Below are positions 12,155-23,477 of a stretch of DNA of 64,000 nt, in pieces. This DNA comes from Plantago major (Eukaryota; Streptophyta; Magnoliopsida; Lamiales; Plantaginaceae). The position numbers and the translations under genes were made by a program. How positions within the stretch are numbered: the stretch's first letter is position 1; every line of letters starts with the position of its first letter. The stretch lies in the NCBI GenBank assembly GCA_026545765.1, contig CM048839.1:22568566-22632565 (forward strand), written 5' to 3'. Below the pieces are notes generated by a model. The model was not told the DNA's origin. It made no database searches and saw nothing but the letters and a program-made list of their open reading frames with translations.

Positions 12155-13085
12155 TCAAAATGTGATTAAAGTAGGTTTTGGGTATAGTGTATCTTTTGTA
12201 TCTTTTAACTTCTCTGCAAATCAGGTTGTGAACACATTCCCCTTCCATATGCTTTCTGACCCAAATCGAACATTTAATCTGCCGAATGTGATTAAAGTAG
12301 GTGTTGAGTATAGTGTATCTTTTTATATCTTTTAACTTCTCTGCAAATCAGGCTTCCATAAGCTTTTTGACCCGAAGTGATCTCTGTCTCAAATTGAACA
12401 TTTAATATGCCGAATGTGATTAAAGTAGGTTTTGAGTATAGTGTATCTTTTTATATCTTTGAACTTCTCTGCTAATCAGGTTGTGAACACATACCCCTTC
12501 CATATGCTTTCTGACCCAAATCGAACATTTAATCTGCCGAATGTGATTAAAGTAGGTTTTGAGTGTAGTGTATCTTTTTATATCATTTACCTTCTCTGCA
12601 TATCAGGTTGTGAACACATACCCCTTCCATATGCTTTCTTACCCGAATTGATCTCTGACCCAAATTGAACATTTAATATGCCGAATGTAATTAAAGTAGG
12701 TTTTGAGTTTACTGTATCTTTTTATATCTTTTACCTTCTCTGCAAATAGGTTTTGAACACATACCCTTTCCATATGCTTTCTGACCCAAATCGAACATTT
12801 AATATGCCGAATGTAATCAAAGTAGGTTTTGAGTATAGTGTATCTTATTATATCTTTTACCTTCTCTGCAAATCAGGTTGTGAACACAGACCCCTTCCAT
12901 ATGCTTTCTGACCCAGATCGAACATTTAGTCTGCTGAATGTGATAGGTTTTGAGTATAGTGCATCTTTTTATATCTTTTACCTTGTCTGCAAGTCAGGTT
13001 GTGAACACATACCACTTGCATGACCCAAATCAAACATTTAATCTGCCGAATGTGATTAAAGTAGGTATTGATTATATTGCCTCTT
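12155..13085 (+). repeat. 127-bp tandem array, about 8 copies, inside a leader intron
   Basis: The word TGTGATTAAAGTAGG (some copies TGTAAT) recurs at 12161, 12288, 12415, 12542, 12687, 12812, 12939 (partly deleted) and 13051. The commonest spacing is 127 bp; one copy is 18 bp longer and the last is shorter. Each unit contains CTTCTCTGCAAATCAGG, a strong splice-acceptor-like motif (TGCAAATCAG), and CCATATGCTTTCTGACCC. The unit is unrelated to the 130-bp array upstream. The array lies in the inferred leader intron of the papain-like gene. Confidence 0.95.
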
Positions 13086-13357
13086 TTTATATCTTCTGTG
13101 CAAATGCAATTTGTTAGAAAGAAAGAAATATGCATAGTTCAGTACTGGATTGTTCTGTAGAATTTTCATTGTAGAAATTGGTGCAAGAATGATTGGGATG
13201 CTGGATTAAGTGATTTGCTGTTTACTTGTACATATACATTCTCTATAGATACATATACATTGATTGATAGGGATCTTTTTTAGTTACCCTGATAGGTATC
13301 TTTGTCTGATATGGATTTGTTTAATTTTGTCTATATAACATCCTTTTCTCTACAGGT

Positions 13358-15280
13358 ATGTCGTCTGAACAGCTTGATGACAGGGCGTATCTCCGCCAAT
13401 TTGAAGAAAACCCAAAACATGTTCGACACCCGTTTTTTACTAGTGAAACCGGTGTGGAATAGACAAAAAAATATATGTAAACGATTAAGCAATATTTAAG
13501 CATGTGTTTACTGTTTACTTTACTAGATAATTATATGTTTACTGTTTACTTTATTGGATCAGTGATTATTTATTCATATGTTTAGTGGATATATATTGTT
13601 TTAATGTCATTCACATTTGAGATATTCATTTATTCATATGTTCATTTGCATTATGCACAAGGTTTATATATTCGTTAAGTATCTAATTTAGTTTTTATGT
13701 TTATATTTTTTTTCAGATACTTGTGTACATCAGGTTATGGTGGCCCTTTTGGGTGCCGTTGTGGCAAAGGAACATGGTGTCCTCCGCTACTATTCTTCTC
13801 AGCAACTTATCGATTGCATGCATCACAAGTGCAAAACACAGGATGGAAATGGTTGCTGTCCTTCAAGTTTTGAGGAGGTTTTCAAATATTTGAAAACCTC
13901 AAAAGGGATTGTTGAGGAACAGATTTATCGGTTTCAAGCTCGAAAGGGGAATTGTCGGGATCGAGACTGCGATGAAAACCCTTCGACTCAGACAGAGAGG
14001 TCAAAGAGGATTCAAAGGACAAGAGGACTACATACCTGATGACACTAGTAGAGCTAGTGTGTTGGATGATCAACTCGAAACTGAGAACTTGACAGATTTC
14101 GAGAAAATGAAAATTTTGATCAAGACCACACCTGTGGCAATTACATTGGAGAGCACAACTGACTTGAACAACTTCATGGGAGAAGAGTTGACGCAGGTAA
14201 TAATATATAGTACCTTTTAAGTATGATTGTGGCTTCCCTTTGAAGTATGATTATGGCTTCAATTAATTTTTTTTTCCAAAAAAAACTGCTATTGAACACC
14301 TGATACTTTGACAGCTCTTTGCATTTCTCCTAGCCTTGCTAATTAATTCTATGTTACAATTTGGTTGATCTTCTGTTTCAATTAAACTAACTTTCTGCAT
14401 CGCTGCAGAAGACCATTTACCCCATAAAGAGCTGAAATCTGAACATTTTGAGCGAGTATATATCTAATTAGGATTCGAACACTTATTAGCAACAGAAACA
14501 CATTGTTGCAGATCAGCGATCTGTTCAATTAGTTATGCTCCCCATGATCTCTTTTTCAGAAGTGATCTGTTTTAGAAGTATCTCTTTTTCAGAATTGATT
14601 TCTTTGCTGTTTTCTAATTTCAGAAGTGATCTCTTTTATTATGAAAAACTAGGATAACTAATTTACTGTCTAAGATTCATTAGTTTGTTTGGAAGTTGTG
14701 CACCTCAAAAGTTTGGAGATGTTTTTATACATTTACTGATTCTGTGTTTACTTAAATTTGCCCATGGTTACTTCTTTCTCTTCTTAGAGTAGTTGCAAGC
14801 ATGTTTGCTTTCTTATTTCGAAACCTTTTTTTGCCTAAACTATTCCAAATTGATGCTACGATAAGCAATTTTCCTTCACCGGTTTTAATAATTGCCACTT
14901 GAGTTTTGTGTTAGTTACACACTAGTTGTGTATTTCTTTGACCCAAATCAAATTTCTATAAATTGTAGCTTGGTAATTTGTTTTTTTTTTAAATGTTTTC
15001 TCAGAAAGTGTACCCGATACTCTCAAGAGTTTCGAAAGGAAAATCTGCGACACAGAAAAAAGGACCTTCCCGACAAGGACCATTAAGAACTGAAGTTTCT
15101 GAGCATGCCTTATTGATAATAGGTTATGGAACTGATCCCGATACCAACAGAAAGTTTTACCTTGCAATCAATTCTTGGTGCGGGGATAAATGGGGTTTTG
15201 GTGGGTATATTAAACTGGGAGTTGATATGTTTCCAAAGGGTTCCAAAGCTTACTATTTTAAGAATGTATCGATAAGTTAG
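13358..15280 (+). pseudogene. papain-like (C1A) cysteine protease homologue, catalytic Cys replaced, frameshifted
   Basis: Exons read as 13358-13451, 13717-14196 and 15005-15280, with in-phase splice sites. Exon 2 aligns with the papain active-site region, but where papains have SCWAF this reads VMVAL, so the catalytic Cys is Met. SSQQLIDC and GCCPSSFEEVFKYLKTSKGI follow as in C1A enzymes. Exon 3 retains the histidine (SEHALLIIGYG) and asparagine (INSW) regions, then WGFGGYIKLG. There is no inhibitor prodomain and no signal peptide: the protein starts MSSEQLDDRAYLRQFEENPK. In exon 2 the frame shifts by +1 at an AAA run (14014-14016), after which the second half (EDYIPDD, TTPVAITLES) continues correctly, so the copy is probably a pseudogene unless that base is an assembly error. 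The two long tandem arrays precede it. No protease activity is expected. Confidence 0.7.
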
Positions 15281-16150
15281 CTTTTAGATGTTGTATGGAT
15301 TGCTATGAGATAGGTGTTTATTGTTATTTCTGTCATTGGGCACAAGCAATTTCCAGTTTTCGTTCTATGTAATTCAAGACCATTAAGTTTGTTGTCTGGT
15401 GGAATCTTGATCTTGTGATGCTATCTTGATTCTGTTTCCTGCTGATATGTAAGAATATTGCTTGTTTTTGCAGACCATTGTGGTAGCTTAAGCAGATATT
15501 GTGTTCATCTGTAATTCATTAAGTTTTCTAGAACACAGAACACTTACAAAAACAGCTGTAACAAGAGCGTACGCTTGTCTTGTAAACCAGATACAGATGT
15601 TCATCTTAATCATATTTGTTGATCTATATTGAGATGAAAAGTTGAATAACAGAATCCTTGATGAATTCTTTCAGTTGAGAGTTGAGACCTGATTGGTGTA
15701 TTGTTTTCTCTCACACGTACTTTGACATGTCTGATTCAAATGATAGAATCACTTCGCAGGAACTGTCACTTGATACACAAGATTCCGCATATATAGCTCA
15801 CCTAGAGGAAGGACAAACGGTAAACCAGTGTACCGCGAACGCATGAAGCACACAGTCCCACACATTTCTTTGCAAACATATGACAAGAAATCATCAAACA
15901 GCATATCAAGTAGCAAAATCAACCAATTATTCTACCGACAACCAAGTCTAGATTTGCCCATAAGCACCAGGAATCGAATTTCTGCATCACTAGTTGAACA
16001 AATGTACAGATCAAAACGCTCGCTGCACCACATTAAACATGCAAGGGACAATTTCTTTTTTGCTTCGATGCCACTTCATCAGCTATTTTACTTCCTCATC
16101 CATCACTGGACTCAAATGCAGCCTAGGTATATCCAATAAAGAAGCAAACT
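15281..16150 (+). repeat. segmental duplication, copy A
   Basis: This block matches sequence at 22590-23099 plus 26537-27150. Shared stretches include GTGTTTATTGTTATTTCT with CATTGGGCACAAGC (15313 and 22608), AAACAGCTG.AACAAGAGC (15551 and 23079), TTGTAAACCAGATAC (15579 and 26549), and TTTGCCCATAA with CACCAGGAATCGAATTTC (15954 and 26949). Copy A starts directly after the papain-like gene's stop codon; copy B starts after the FAD2 pseudogene. It is uninterrupted at the point where copy B carries an LTR retrotransposon. No protein family was recognised in it. Confidence 0.85.
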
Positions 16151-16440
16151 CAATAACATTGTAATAAGAGTGAAGTAAATTATGAAATAATTATGAATGT
16201 TTATTGACTTGCTTTTTTTAACTGATTTGACTAATAAAGTATTGTAACAACAGTCATAATCACTTAAATAATTATGAATATTCTATACAAAACTTTTGAA
16301 ATAAATTCTTATCTTTTAAATATATAAGATTTAATTTAAAGACTACGAACTACTAATTCATTTGATGATAATTTGTCACTACACGACAATGACCCAAATA
16401 AAATTTAACAAAATATGTTCTCAAAAAGTGTGCTTGAGAA
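16151..16440. other. AT-rich spacer
   Basis: AT-rich sequence between the duplication block and a MITE. No gene or structured repeat was seen. Confidence 0.5.
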
Positions 16441-16442
16441 TA

Positions 16443-16691
16443 CTCCCTCCATTCCACTAAATTCTTTCCATTTTAGTTTTGCACAAATTTAAGAAATTTG
16501 AGTAAAAAATGGGTTTATATAGATAAAGTAGTAAGTGTATAGTAAAAAGTAAGAAAAAAATTGAAAAAGTGTGAAAGAGAGAGATTAAAATATTTATAAT
16601 GGAGATAGTGGGTTTTCATTTATGGAAATTAAAATTTTAATGAACGCCTAAAACTAAAACGAAAAGAATTTAGTGGAATGAATGGACTACT
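16443..16691. mobile_element. Stowaway-like MITE
   Basis: Begins CTCCCTCCATTCCACTAAATTC and ends with the inverted GAATTTAGTGGAATGAATGGAC, about 250 bp, AT-rich, with no coding capacity. It is flanked by TA on the left (GAATA|CTCCC) and TA on the right. CTCCCTCC termini and a TA target are typical of Stowaway (Tc1/mariner) MITEs. The last bases of the right end have drifted. Confidence 0.75.
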
Positions 16692-16740
16692 ACATTTGTG
16701 CAAAATGATGCGAGCAACTATCAAATTGGGTGTGCTACAG

Positions 16741-16946
16741 AATAATCATTACTACGTCCGTGATGGAAAACTTAATTGTAGGTGCCAAAGTTTTGACCTC
16801 ACACTCACTTCTTAACCTGCATCTTGGAACTATATAATGAGACACCCTAGGAAATATATCTTCATCATCCTCATCCTTTAACAAATACTACTTCCTGTAA
16901 TATTTTGAGTTCAAATTACCATTTCAGGTTCGTACATACATAAACA
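16741..16946 (+). promoter_or_regulatory. promoter/leader of the FAD2 pseudogene
   Basis: CTATATAATG (about 16829) is a plausible TATA box. ACCATTTCAG|GTTCG (about 16918-16933) looks like a splice acceptor shortly before the ATG; FAD2 genes commonly have a single long leader intron ending near the start codon. No matching donor was identified. Confidence 0.35.
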
Positions 16947-17099
16947 ATGGGCATGGGAGGCCGAGTTCTAGTGCGAGCTGAGCGGTTGAAGCCACCGTTC
17001 ACAGTAGGCGAGATAAAGAAAGCAATACCGCCCCATTGTTTCCAACGTTCTCTCCTCCGTTCTTCTTACTACCTTGTCCATGACCTCGTCAGGGCCGTC

Positions 17100-20000
17100 T
17101 TCGAGAATTGGGAGGCCTTGTGTGAAATTTTCAAATGAGTCCCATAATATTTTAATATTATAAACAAATTAATAAATAAAACATAAAAATCAAACTAGCA
17201 GTCCTGGTTGTAGAATTAAAACTTTAACTTAATAAAAAAATTATGTGTTTTTAATCAGATTTTTTTAGTTTTAATCGTAAACAAAATGCTCTAAGAAAAT
17301 TCAAACTACATTGACAATAATCAAACTATTTACAGTGGCAACAGTAATATAGTACAACAACACTTCCATGTATGAGATAATTTACAAGACTAAATGTAAA
17401 ACCCCGTTTTATTTTCGTCTTTATTATTTATTATTATTTATAAAATTAAAAAAAAACTTTTTTTTTTTTTATAGTTAATAATGTTCCTAGTGATTAAATT
17501 AGTTTTACTTTTTTTTTATATAACTTAGTCAATTTTGATTTTAGTACTAAATTCGTATATATTCCCCATTATACCGTCCTCCTTATCCTTCTTCGCCTTT
17601 TCTCCTCTCCCATTTCTTTCTTTCTTTCTTGCGGCTTCTCCCAAATCGATCCATATACCTACCTTCTCCACCATGGCTGCCGCCGTGTGCCACCACCTGC
17701 AAATCGATCTCTTCAGCTCCTCTCTTTTTTGATCTCTGCTTCAGTTTCTTCTTCTTCTTCGTGCGTTCTTTCTCCCGAATTCTTCCTCTCATCGTTGCCT
17801 ACCTAGCCGCCCAACCACACGCCACTGATTCCGACCTCTTCGACGACTCCGCCAGATTCTTCGTCCCTCCCCAATTCATCCGAGTTAGTCTCCGATCGAA
17901 TCGATTACAAGGATTAGAGGGCTTTGATCCGTCTCGATTTGCTTTCGGTAAGTGCTTTTCTTCCTTTTGATTTAGTTTGGGATGGGTGTTTGTGTTTATG
18001 TTGATTCGAAATCCCCCTTTCTTCTTTCCTTCTTCATCTGCTCTGCTCCCGTAATTCGTAATCAATTCAGTTTGTGTGTGTTGTTGTGTGCGAACTGATG
18101 TGTCGAATTGTGATATGCTGTGTCGGTGGTGTTAACTGTTTAGATAGTGTCGACTGTGTGTTTGTTGATTGGCTGTGAGTTGCCTGCTGATTCTTGTCGT
18201 TGTTGCTCCTGTTTGCTTATAGGTATTATCTGTCTTAGACCTGTTCTTGGGTTGCTGTGGCAGTGTTGTTTTGCTTTGGTTGATCGATATTATGCCACTG
18301 AATCGATTAAGTATAGTCTTGCTGCTGTGTTTGCTAACTGTTTGGAGTTTAGTCTCGATCAACCGTTGTAACTTAGTTTCTATCAAGTGGGTGCTACTAA
18401 TGTGTTGTATGTTGGACTGTATACTTGTAAGTATTTGCTGAAATTATGTGTTTGTCTGTAAACTTGTGTGTCTGAAATGTAGGTTGTGTATAATTTGTCA
18501 TGTATCCAGAGATCGCTGACTTTTGTGATTGTGATTGTACTATGTGGTACTATTCTCATGCTTAAGCAATTTGTCACGAGTAGGTGGTGTTTTATTGATG
18601 ATGTTAGTATGGATTCTAAGTATCTATGGGTGATGGAGTCTATCTGATTTTGTGTTTTTATTTGTGTGTACGTTGATTGTTAGGTGTGAGTACTTGAAGT
18701 AGCTATTTAGGAAACTATTAAGTTTAATGACTGTTATGTATAGCAATTCAGTCCTCAATTTGATTTTTCTGCTGTTTGTTGCTCGTGACTGAGCTAGCTG
18801 TTAGCTGTTTTGAATCTGTGTATGTCTTTTGATTTGAGGATGTCTGTTCAATTCGATTGTCTGGTGGTTTTATATGCCTTCCTTGTTGTTTCTGTTTCGG
18901 TTGCTTGATTTAGCTATTTAGGTGTAAAAATTCTTATGGTGTTACTGCTCTTTATAGTTGACTCATTAAGTGTAAAGGCTTGATCGCTATTGTATTATGT
19001 GTACTAGTTGTTGAGCTTACTGAGTTCAGTTTTACTCATCTGGTTGGTATTTAAGTACTACTTTAGTTAAACTGTTATTATTGGTTAAATGCATGTCCTG
19101 TGGTGTTTGAAGGGCGGACATCGATTTGCTAATGGATATGGTTAAAACCAACGTTCTTAAGACCAAAGAGTCGGGCGGAAAGGGGGGAAAAGCTATCCGT
19201 TCCTAGTTCTCCTGTAGCTGGAACCTCCAGAACCACAAGAATCCTTAGTTAGAATGGGATTCCAACTCAACACCTTTTGCGTGAGATTTTGAGAAGAGTT
19301 GCTCTTTGGAGAGCACAATACGATGAAAGTTGTAAGCTGTGTTCGGGGGGGGGGGGGGAGTTATTGTCTATCGTTGGCCTCTATGGTAGAATCAGTCGGG
19401 GGGCATGAGAGGCGGTGGTTCTGAAGTGTCGCTGAGCTGTTATACGTTTTGGTTACGGTTTGAATTGCTAGCTGTGAATGTGTACATGTTCTTGGGTTTT
19501 AATTATTTATGGAATCCTAGATTCCTTTGAAATGGCTTCTTGAAATTTAGTTTATTGTTCTGTGCTGCAAATTCGGGAATCTGAATTACTAATGTAGCTT
19601 TGTAGGTCTTATTTGGTTTTGTGCCTATTAATTGTTATTGACAAAATTGCTAATTTATTATGTAATTATATGCCTAGTTGATGTTGTTCGTGTATGCTCG
19701 TTTGTGGGGGTTTAAGGGTATCGTTAAGTTGTTTTTACGTAATTGTTAGGTAGTGTTACCTTTTATCAGGATTTGTAGGTTGATTTTTGGCAAGGTCATC
19801 TAAGGTGAGTGTTCTACCAAAAAAGTATATGTATAGTTTGCGAAACTACACGAAGCTATTTTAATATAATATATATAGTATTGCATGTCAAACATTACGA
19901 AATTCATGAAATCAAAATTCTGAAAACTGCATCAAACCATTTTCTCATGTTTTCGCTCTAAAGATATATATCTGTATATGATTTATTATGATCTTCGTTG

Positions 20001-21247
20001 ATTTGATTGATTGTTTCGCTTCGACCGATATGTGCGCAATTGTGGTGGGGGTTTCTGAGTGGACATACGGTCAATTGTGTCTGTCGAGTTGTTCATGAAG
20101 TACCTCTGCTTACTATCCCTAGACGCGAGGCAGAATTCGCCGAGGTCTTTGGGAGTAGCAGTGTTCCACCCCTGTACCATGGCAAGGTCTTCGTCTTCGT
20201 TTGACAGTGGTAGCACCCTGTCTGGAGTGATAAGGGCTTGGATTGGGGTTATAAGGTTGACTGCACCAACGATAATTTATTCGCTTCGTTATATGTTTTT
20301 CTTCGATTATTTTTATATTATGATTCGTATGTTTTTGAAAATCATACTTCGTTATTACATAATTCGTTATTCACTTAGCACAGAACCTCAAAGAGTTTTA
20401 TCTCACACTTGATTTGTTACCTTCTTGTAGATTCTGGAGGTTAGTGGAGGACCGAGTCGGGTAGACGTTTAGCAACTGGACCGAGCCGCTGTATTTGAAA
20501 TTAGTATCTTTCGCAAGTTGTTGTTCTTTTAAACTCTTCGATTTCTTGATAGTTAGCATTCGCTGGTGACTTCGTTTAGACTTGTGTAAAACTTTTTGCG
20601 TATTTTCTAGATTTTTCAAATAAAGAAGTTTACTTTTATTACTTGAATTTTTGGGTCGTTACACTAAATCACTAATATGCCAACACGTTTAATAGCCTTT
20701 CATAAGACTTTGTGTTGATATTGTATATACATATGCAATTAACCCAAATAAAGAAATAACAGTAAGAGCTAATTCAGTGGCATCTTCAACTAATTAGCTA
20801 ATTCAGTGGCATCTTCAAACATTATATTCTACGGAGTACAGACTACAATTAAAGAGTAGTTCTTCATCTATGCAAGAATATATAAATGCAACATTGCAAG
20901 TAAAAATTTAAAAGAAAATAATAAGATTAATCAGAAACAAATTATTAGAAAAATTCAGACTCCACTTCTAAGAATCCCCAATTCCCAGCGATGAGACATA
21001 AACCAAGTTGTTTTATGAATAGAATTGAAGTTTGGTGGTATACTGAAGAATTTAAGATGAATTGAATACGGATTGAATTGTGATTCTTGTTGATAGAATT
21101 GAAGTTTGGTGGTTTGGTGAAGAAATCGAAAAGGCATTAAACGAGAAGATGAAAAGTGCAGACAAACAGGAATGTGAAGATGCCTCTTAATTTTTATTCT
21201 GGGCTTGGGCCCCTAAAATTTTGGGCTGAGTGCCCCTAAAAAATGTG
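17100..21247. mobile_element. 4.1-kb insertion inside FAD2 (outer element plus nested solo LTR)
   Basis: FAD2 coding sequence stops being collinear after GCCGTC at 17099 and resumes with GTCCTT at 21248, so GTC may be a 3-bp target duplication. The outer parts (17100-17389 and 20669-21247) have degenerate inverted ends with similar spacing: GGGAGGCCT..AAATTTT..GTCCC at the left and, inverted, GGGGCACT..AAATTTT..AGCCC at the right. That resembles a decayed TIR element (hAT-like is a guess). No transposase was found; a small minus-strand frame at 20955-21137 is unrecognised. Confidence 0.55.
17395..20663 (+). mobile_element. 3.27-kb solo LTR with perfect 5-bp target duplication
   Basis: The segment begins TGTAAAACCCCGTTTTATTT and ends GGGTCGTTACA, with CTAAA directly on both sides (17390-17394 and 20664-20668). 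TG..CA ends, the TGTAA-ACCCC / GGTCGTTACA signature of plant LTRs and the 5-bp duplication indicate a single long LTR. No primer-binding site, internal domain or second LTR lies inside, so it is a solo LTR left by recombination between two LTRs. It contains a pyrimidine-rich leader-like region with GCC-rich short frames (17540-17990), a likely transcribed R/U5 region, and a G13 run at about 19346. Its size would suit a chromovirus of the Tekay/Del type, but the lineage is inferred. Confidence 0.8.
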
Positions 21248-22314
21248 GTCCTTGCTTCACTCATGTACTATGTCGCCACCACTTATTTCCAACTGCTCCC
21301 CTATCCACTCCAATATCCGGCATGGACACTTTACATGATATGCCAAGGTTTTGTCCTTATGGGTGTATGGGTCATTGCTCATAAGTGTGGCCACCATGCA
21401 TATAGCAACTACCATTGGTTGGACGACACTCTTGGCTTAATCCTCCATTCGCTACTCCTTGTTCCTTATTTCTCATGGAAGATTAGTCATCGCAGACACC
21501 ATGCCAACACTGATTCATTAGACTGCGATGAGGTGTTTGTGCCCAAAACCAAACATGACAGGTATAATTATTACTCAATCAACATAAAATTAAACCTAGA
21601 TGAATGATTTTTAACTTGTAATAATCAGCATATTTATTCAAGTTATTGACTTAGACTTATTGTTTATGTACTTTTCCAGGAGCACTCTAGGGAAGTTTGT
21701 TGATGAATCACCAATGTTGAAGATCTTTCTCCGCGTAACAATTGGATGGCCATTTTACCTATTGTTTAACAACTCTGGGAGAAAGTACGAAAGATTCACC
21801 AACCACTTCCTACCGTCCTCTATTCTCCGATAGCGAACGTGCACAAATCTTTATAACCGATATTGGATTTGTCGGGGTTGCTTATGGGCTTTACCGCGTT
21901 GCTATAGTAAAAGGATTTTTGTGGGTTAAGGGTGTGTACGGTGTCCCGCTGTCTATCGTGAATGGTTTCCTTGTTACTCTCACATATCTCCACCACACAC
22001 ACGCAGCCTTGCCTCATTTTGATTCGTCTGAGTGGAATTGGCTTCGTGGCGCATTGGCAACTGTCAATAGAGATCATGGGAGTTTGAACCACCTTCTTCA
22101 TCACATCACGGATACTCACGTTGCCCACCATTTGTTCTCTAGCATTCCTCACTATCATGCGATGGAGGCAACCAAAGCGATCAGGCCGGTTTTGGGGAAG
22201 TACTATAACTTTGATAGAACGCCAATTCTTAAGGCCATCTGGGGAGAAGCAAAGGAATGTGTCTACATTGAACCTGATCAGGATGAAAACTTCAAAGGCG
22301 TCTATTGGCTTTGA

Positions 22315-22589
22315 GTAACAGAGAATGTTGTGAAAAATATTGTTTATGTTTAATTGTTGGCAGTTGAAAGCTATCAGTCAAGCACTGCTTCAGATTTTTA
22401 GCTTCTATAACAGCTTAGTTGTGTAAAGTGTTGCAAAGACTCTTGGCATTTAGGCAAGCATGTATTGTTTTTAGCATATATGGCTTGGTTGAGGCATCTA
22501 TAAAAGCTAATTTGGCGAAATGAGTACTTTATTGTTCATTTGTTGTCTTATTTGTCCAGAAGTGATTTGGCTTCAAGAGGTTTCTTCAG
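22315..22589 (+). other. 3' flank of FAD2 pseudogene
   Basis: Likely remnant 3' UTR of FAD2 and spacer before the duplicated block. No gene was seen. Confidence 0.4.
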
Positions 22590-23099
22590 GAATACAATGA
22601 GGTATTGGTGTTTATTGTTATTTCTTTGTCATTGGGCACAAGCGATTTCCAGTTTTCCTTCGATGTGATTGAAGACCTTTAAGTTAATGGAGATTGTCAT
22701 TGCCATTAAGTTTGCAGTCTTGATCTTGTGATGCTTGCTTGATTCCGTTTCCTGCAGATATGTAAGAATATGCTTGTTTTCCCAGATCATTGTGGTAGCT
22801 AATTTATTAAGTTTTCTAGAAGTAGACAAAATAAATAAATTATTGACTATGTAAGTATAACTATTAATAATGTATTTATATTTTAATAATATGTACATAT
22901 TTAATTATTTATTTATTTTTACACTTGAACTATAGCGATTTCGCTCTCGTATATATTTCAAATTGTCGAATTTCGCTCTTGCTTTCGCTCTCGAATTCCG
23001 CTCTATGTGATCCAGGTATTAACTTGCACATATCCTGCACGTTCATTACAGGCGAATGCAGAGCAACTCAACTGATAAACAGCTGCAACAAGAGCCTAC

Positions 23100-23477
23100 T
23101 GTCACGGGATGAAACTTCGATTTGGAACAACTCCTTGACCCGTGCGGCACTAGACTAGTTCGCCTCGAGACTAGCTAGTAAGCCTTCCAACCAAAGTGCT
23201 TAGTGTGTAAGAAGAGTAGTGTAGAGAGCTAGAAAGTTTGCAAGAATGCTTTGAATGTGTATTTGCTTGATGATTCAAATGGAATGGCCAATGGCCTATA
23301 TATACACACATCCACCTCCTTAAGGGAAGAGTGGAGAAGTTTCTAGTCCCTCCTAGAGAATTCTATACTTCTATCATTTACAAGAATAATCTAGAAATTG
23401 GACTTGGGCTCCTGAAAATCGGACTTGGGTCGCATAGATGTTTTGGGCTTGGACCGTAAGAATATTGGGCCGTGACA
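23100..23477 (-). repeat. 3' LTR of the RT-less Ty3 element
   Basis: A 378-bp LTR. On the minus strand a TATATATAGG box lies at about 23297-23307, a likely retroelement promoter copy. It lacks the 7-bp TGTTCTA stretch present in the other LTR near 26407. Confidence 0.92.

Larger units (their letters stand above)
16947..22314 (+). pseudogene. FAD2: FAD2 (delta-12/omega-6 oleate desaturase) pseudogene, interrupted
   Basis: FAD2 enzymes are ER membrane di-iron desaturases that convert oleate to linoleate on phosphatidylcholine. The N-terminus is at 16947-17099 (MGMGGRVLV..., then [20 protein letters not shown] and [11 protein letters not shown]). The frame resumes at about 21246 with [15 protein letters not shown] after a 4.1-kb insertion. 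Histidine box 1 reads HKCGH instead of HECGH; box 2 (HRRHH) and box 3 (HVAHH) are intact. A 118-bp intron-like gap (21562-21679) has good sites, AG|GTATAA and TTTTCCAG|G, and joins in phase although FAD2 coding regions normally lack introns. Around 21820 the frame shifts (before [11 protein letters not shown]). The C-terminus ends GVYWL, close to the usual aromatic ER-retrieval tail. Three independent lesions make this a non-functional copy. Confidence 0.88.

Noticed and set aside
11360-12335. Hydrophobic repeated frames such as IDFNICLLFIFLYF
   Set aside because: They are produced by the AT-rich 130-bp and 127-bp tandem arrays.
11037-13085. CRISPR-like regular repeats
   Set aside because: Units are contiguous tandem repeats of about 130 bp with no unique spacers, in a plant genome.
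17535-17970. A possible gene with an ATGGCTGCCGCC start and GTAAGT donor
   Set aside because: It lies inside a solo LTR; the open frame is short and probably the LTR's transcribed leader.
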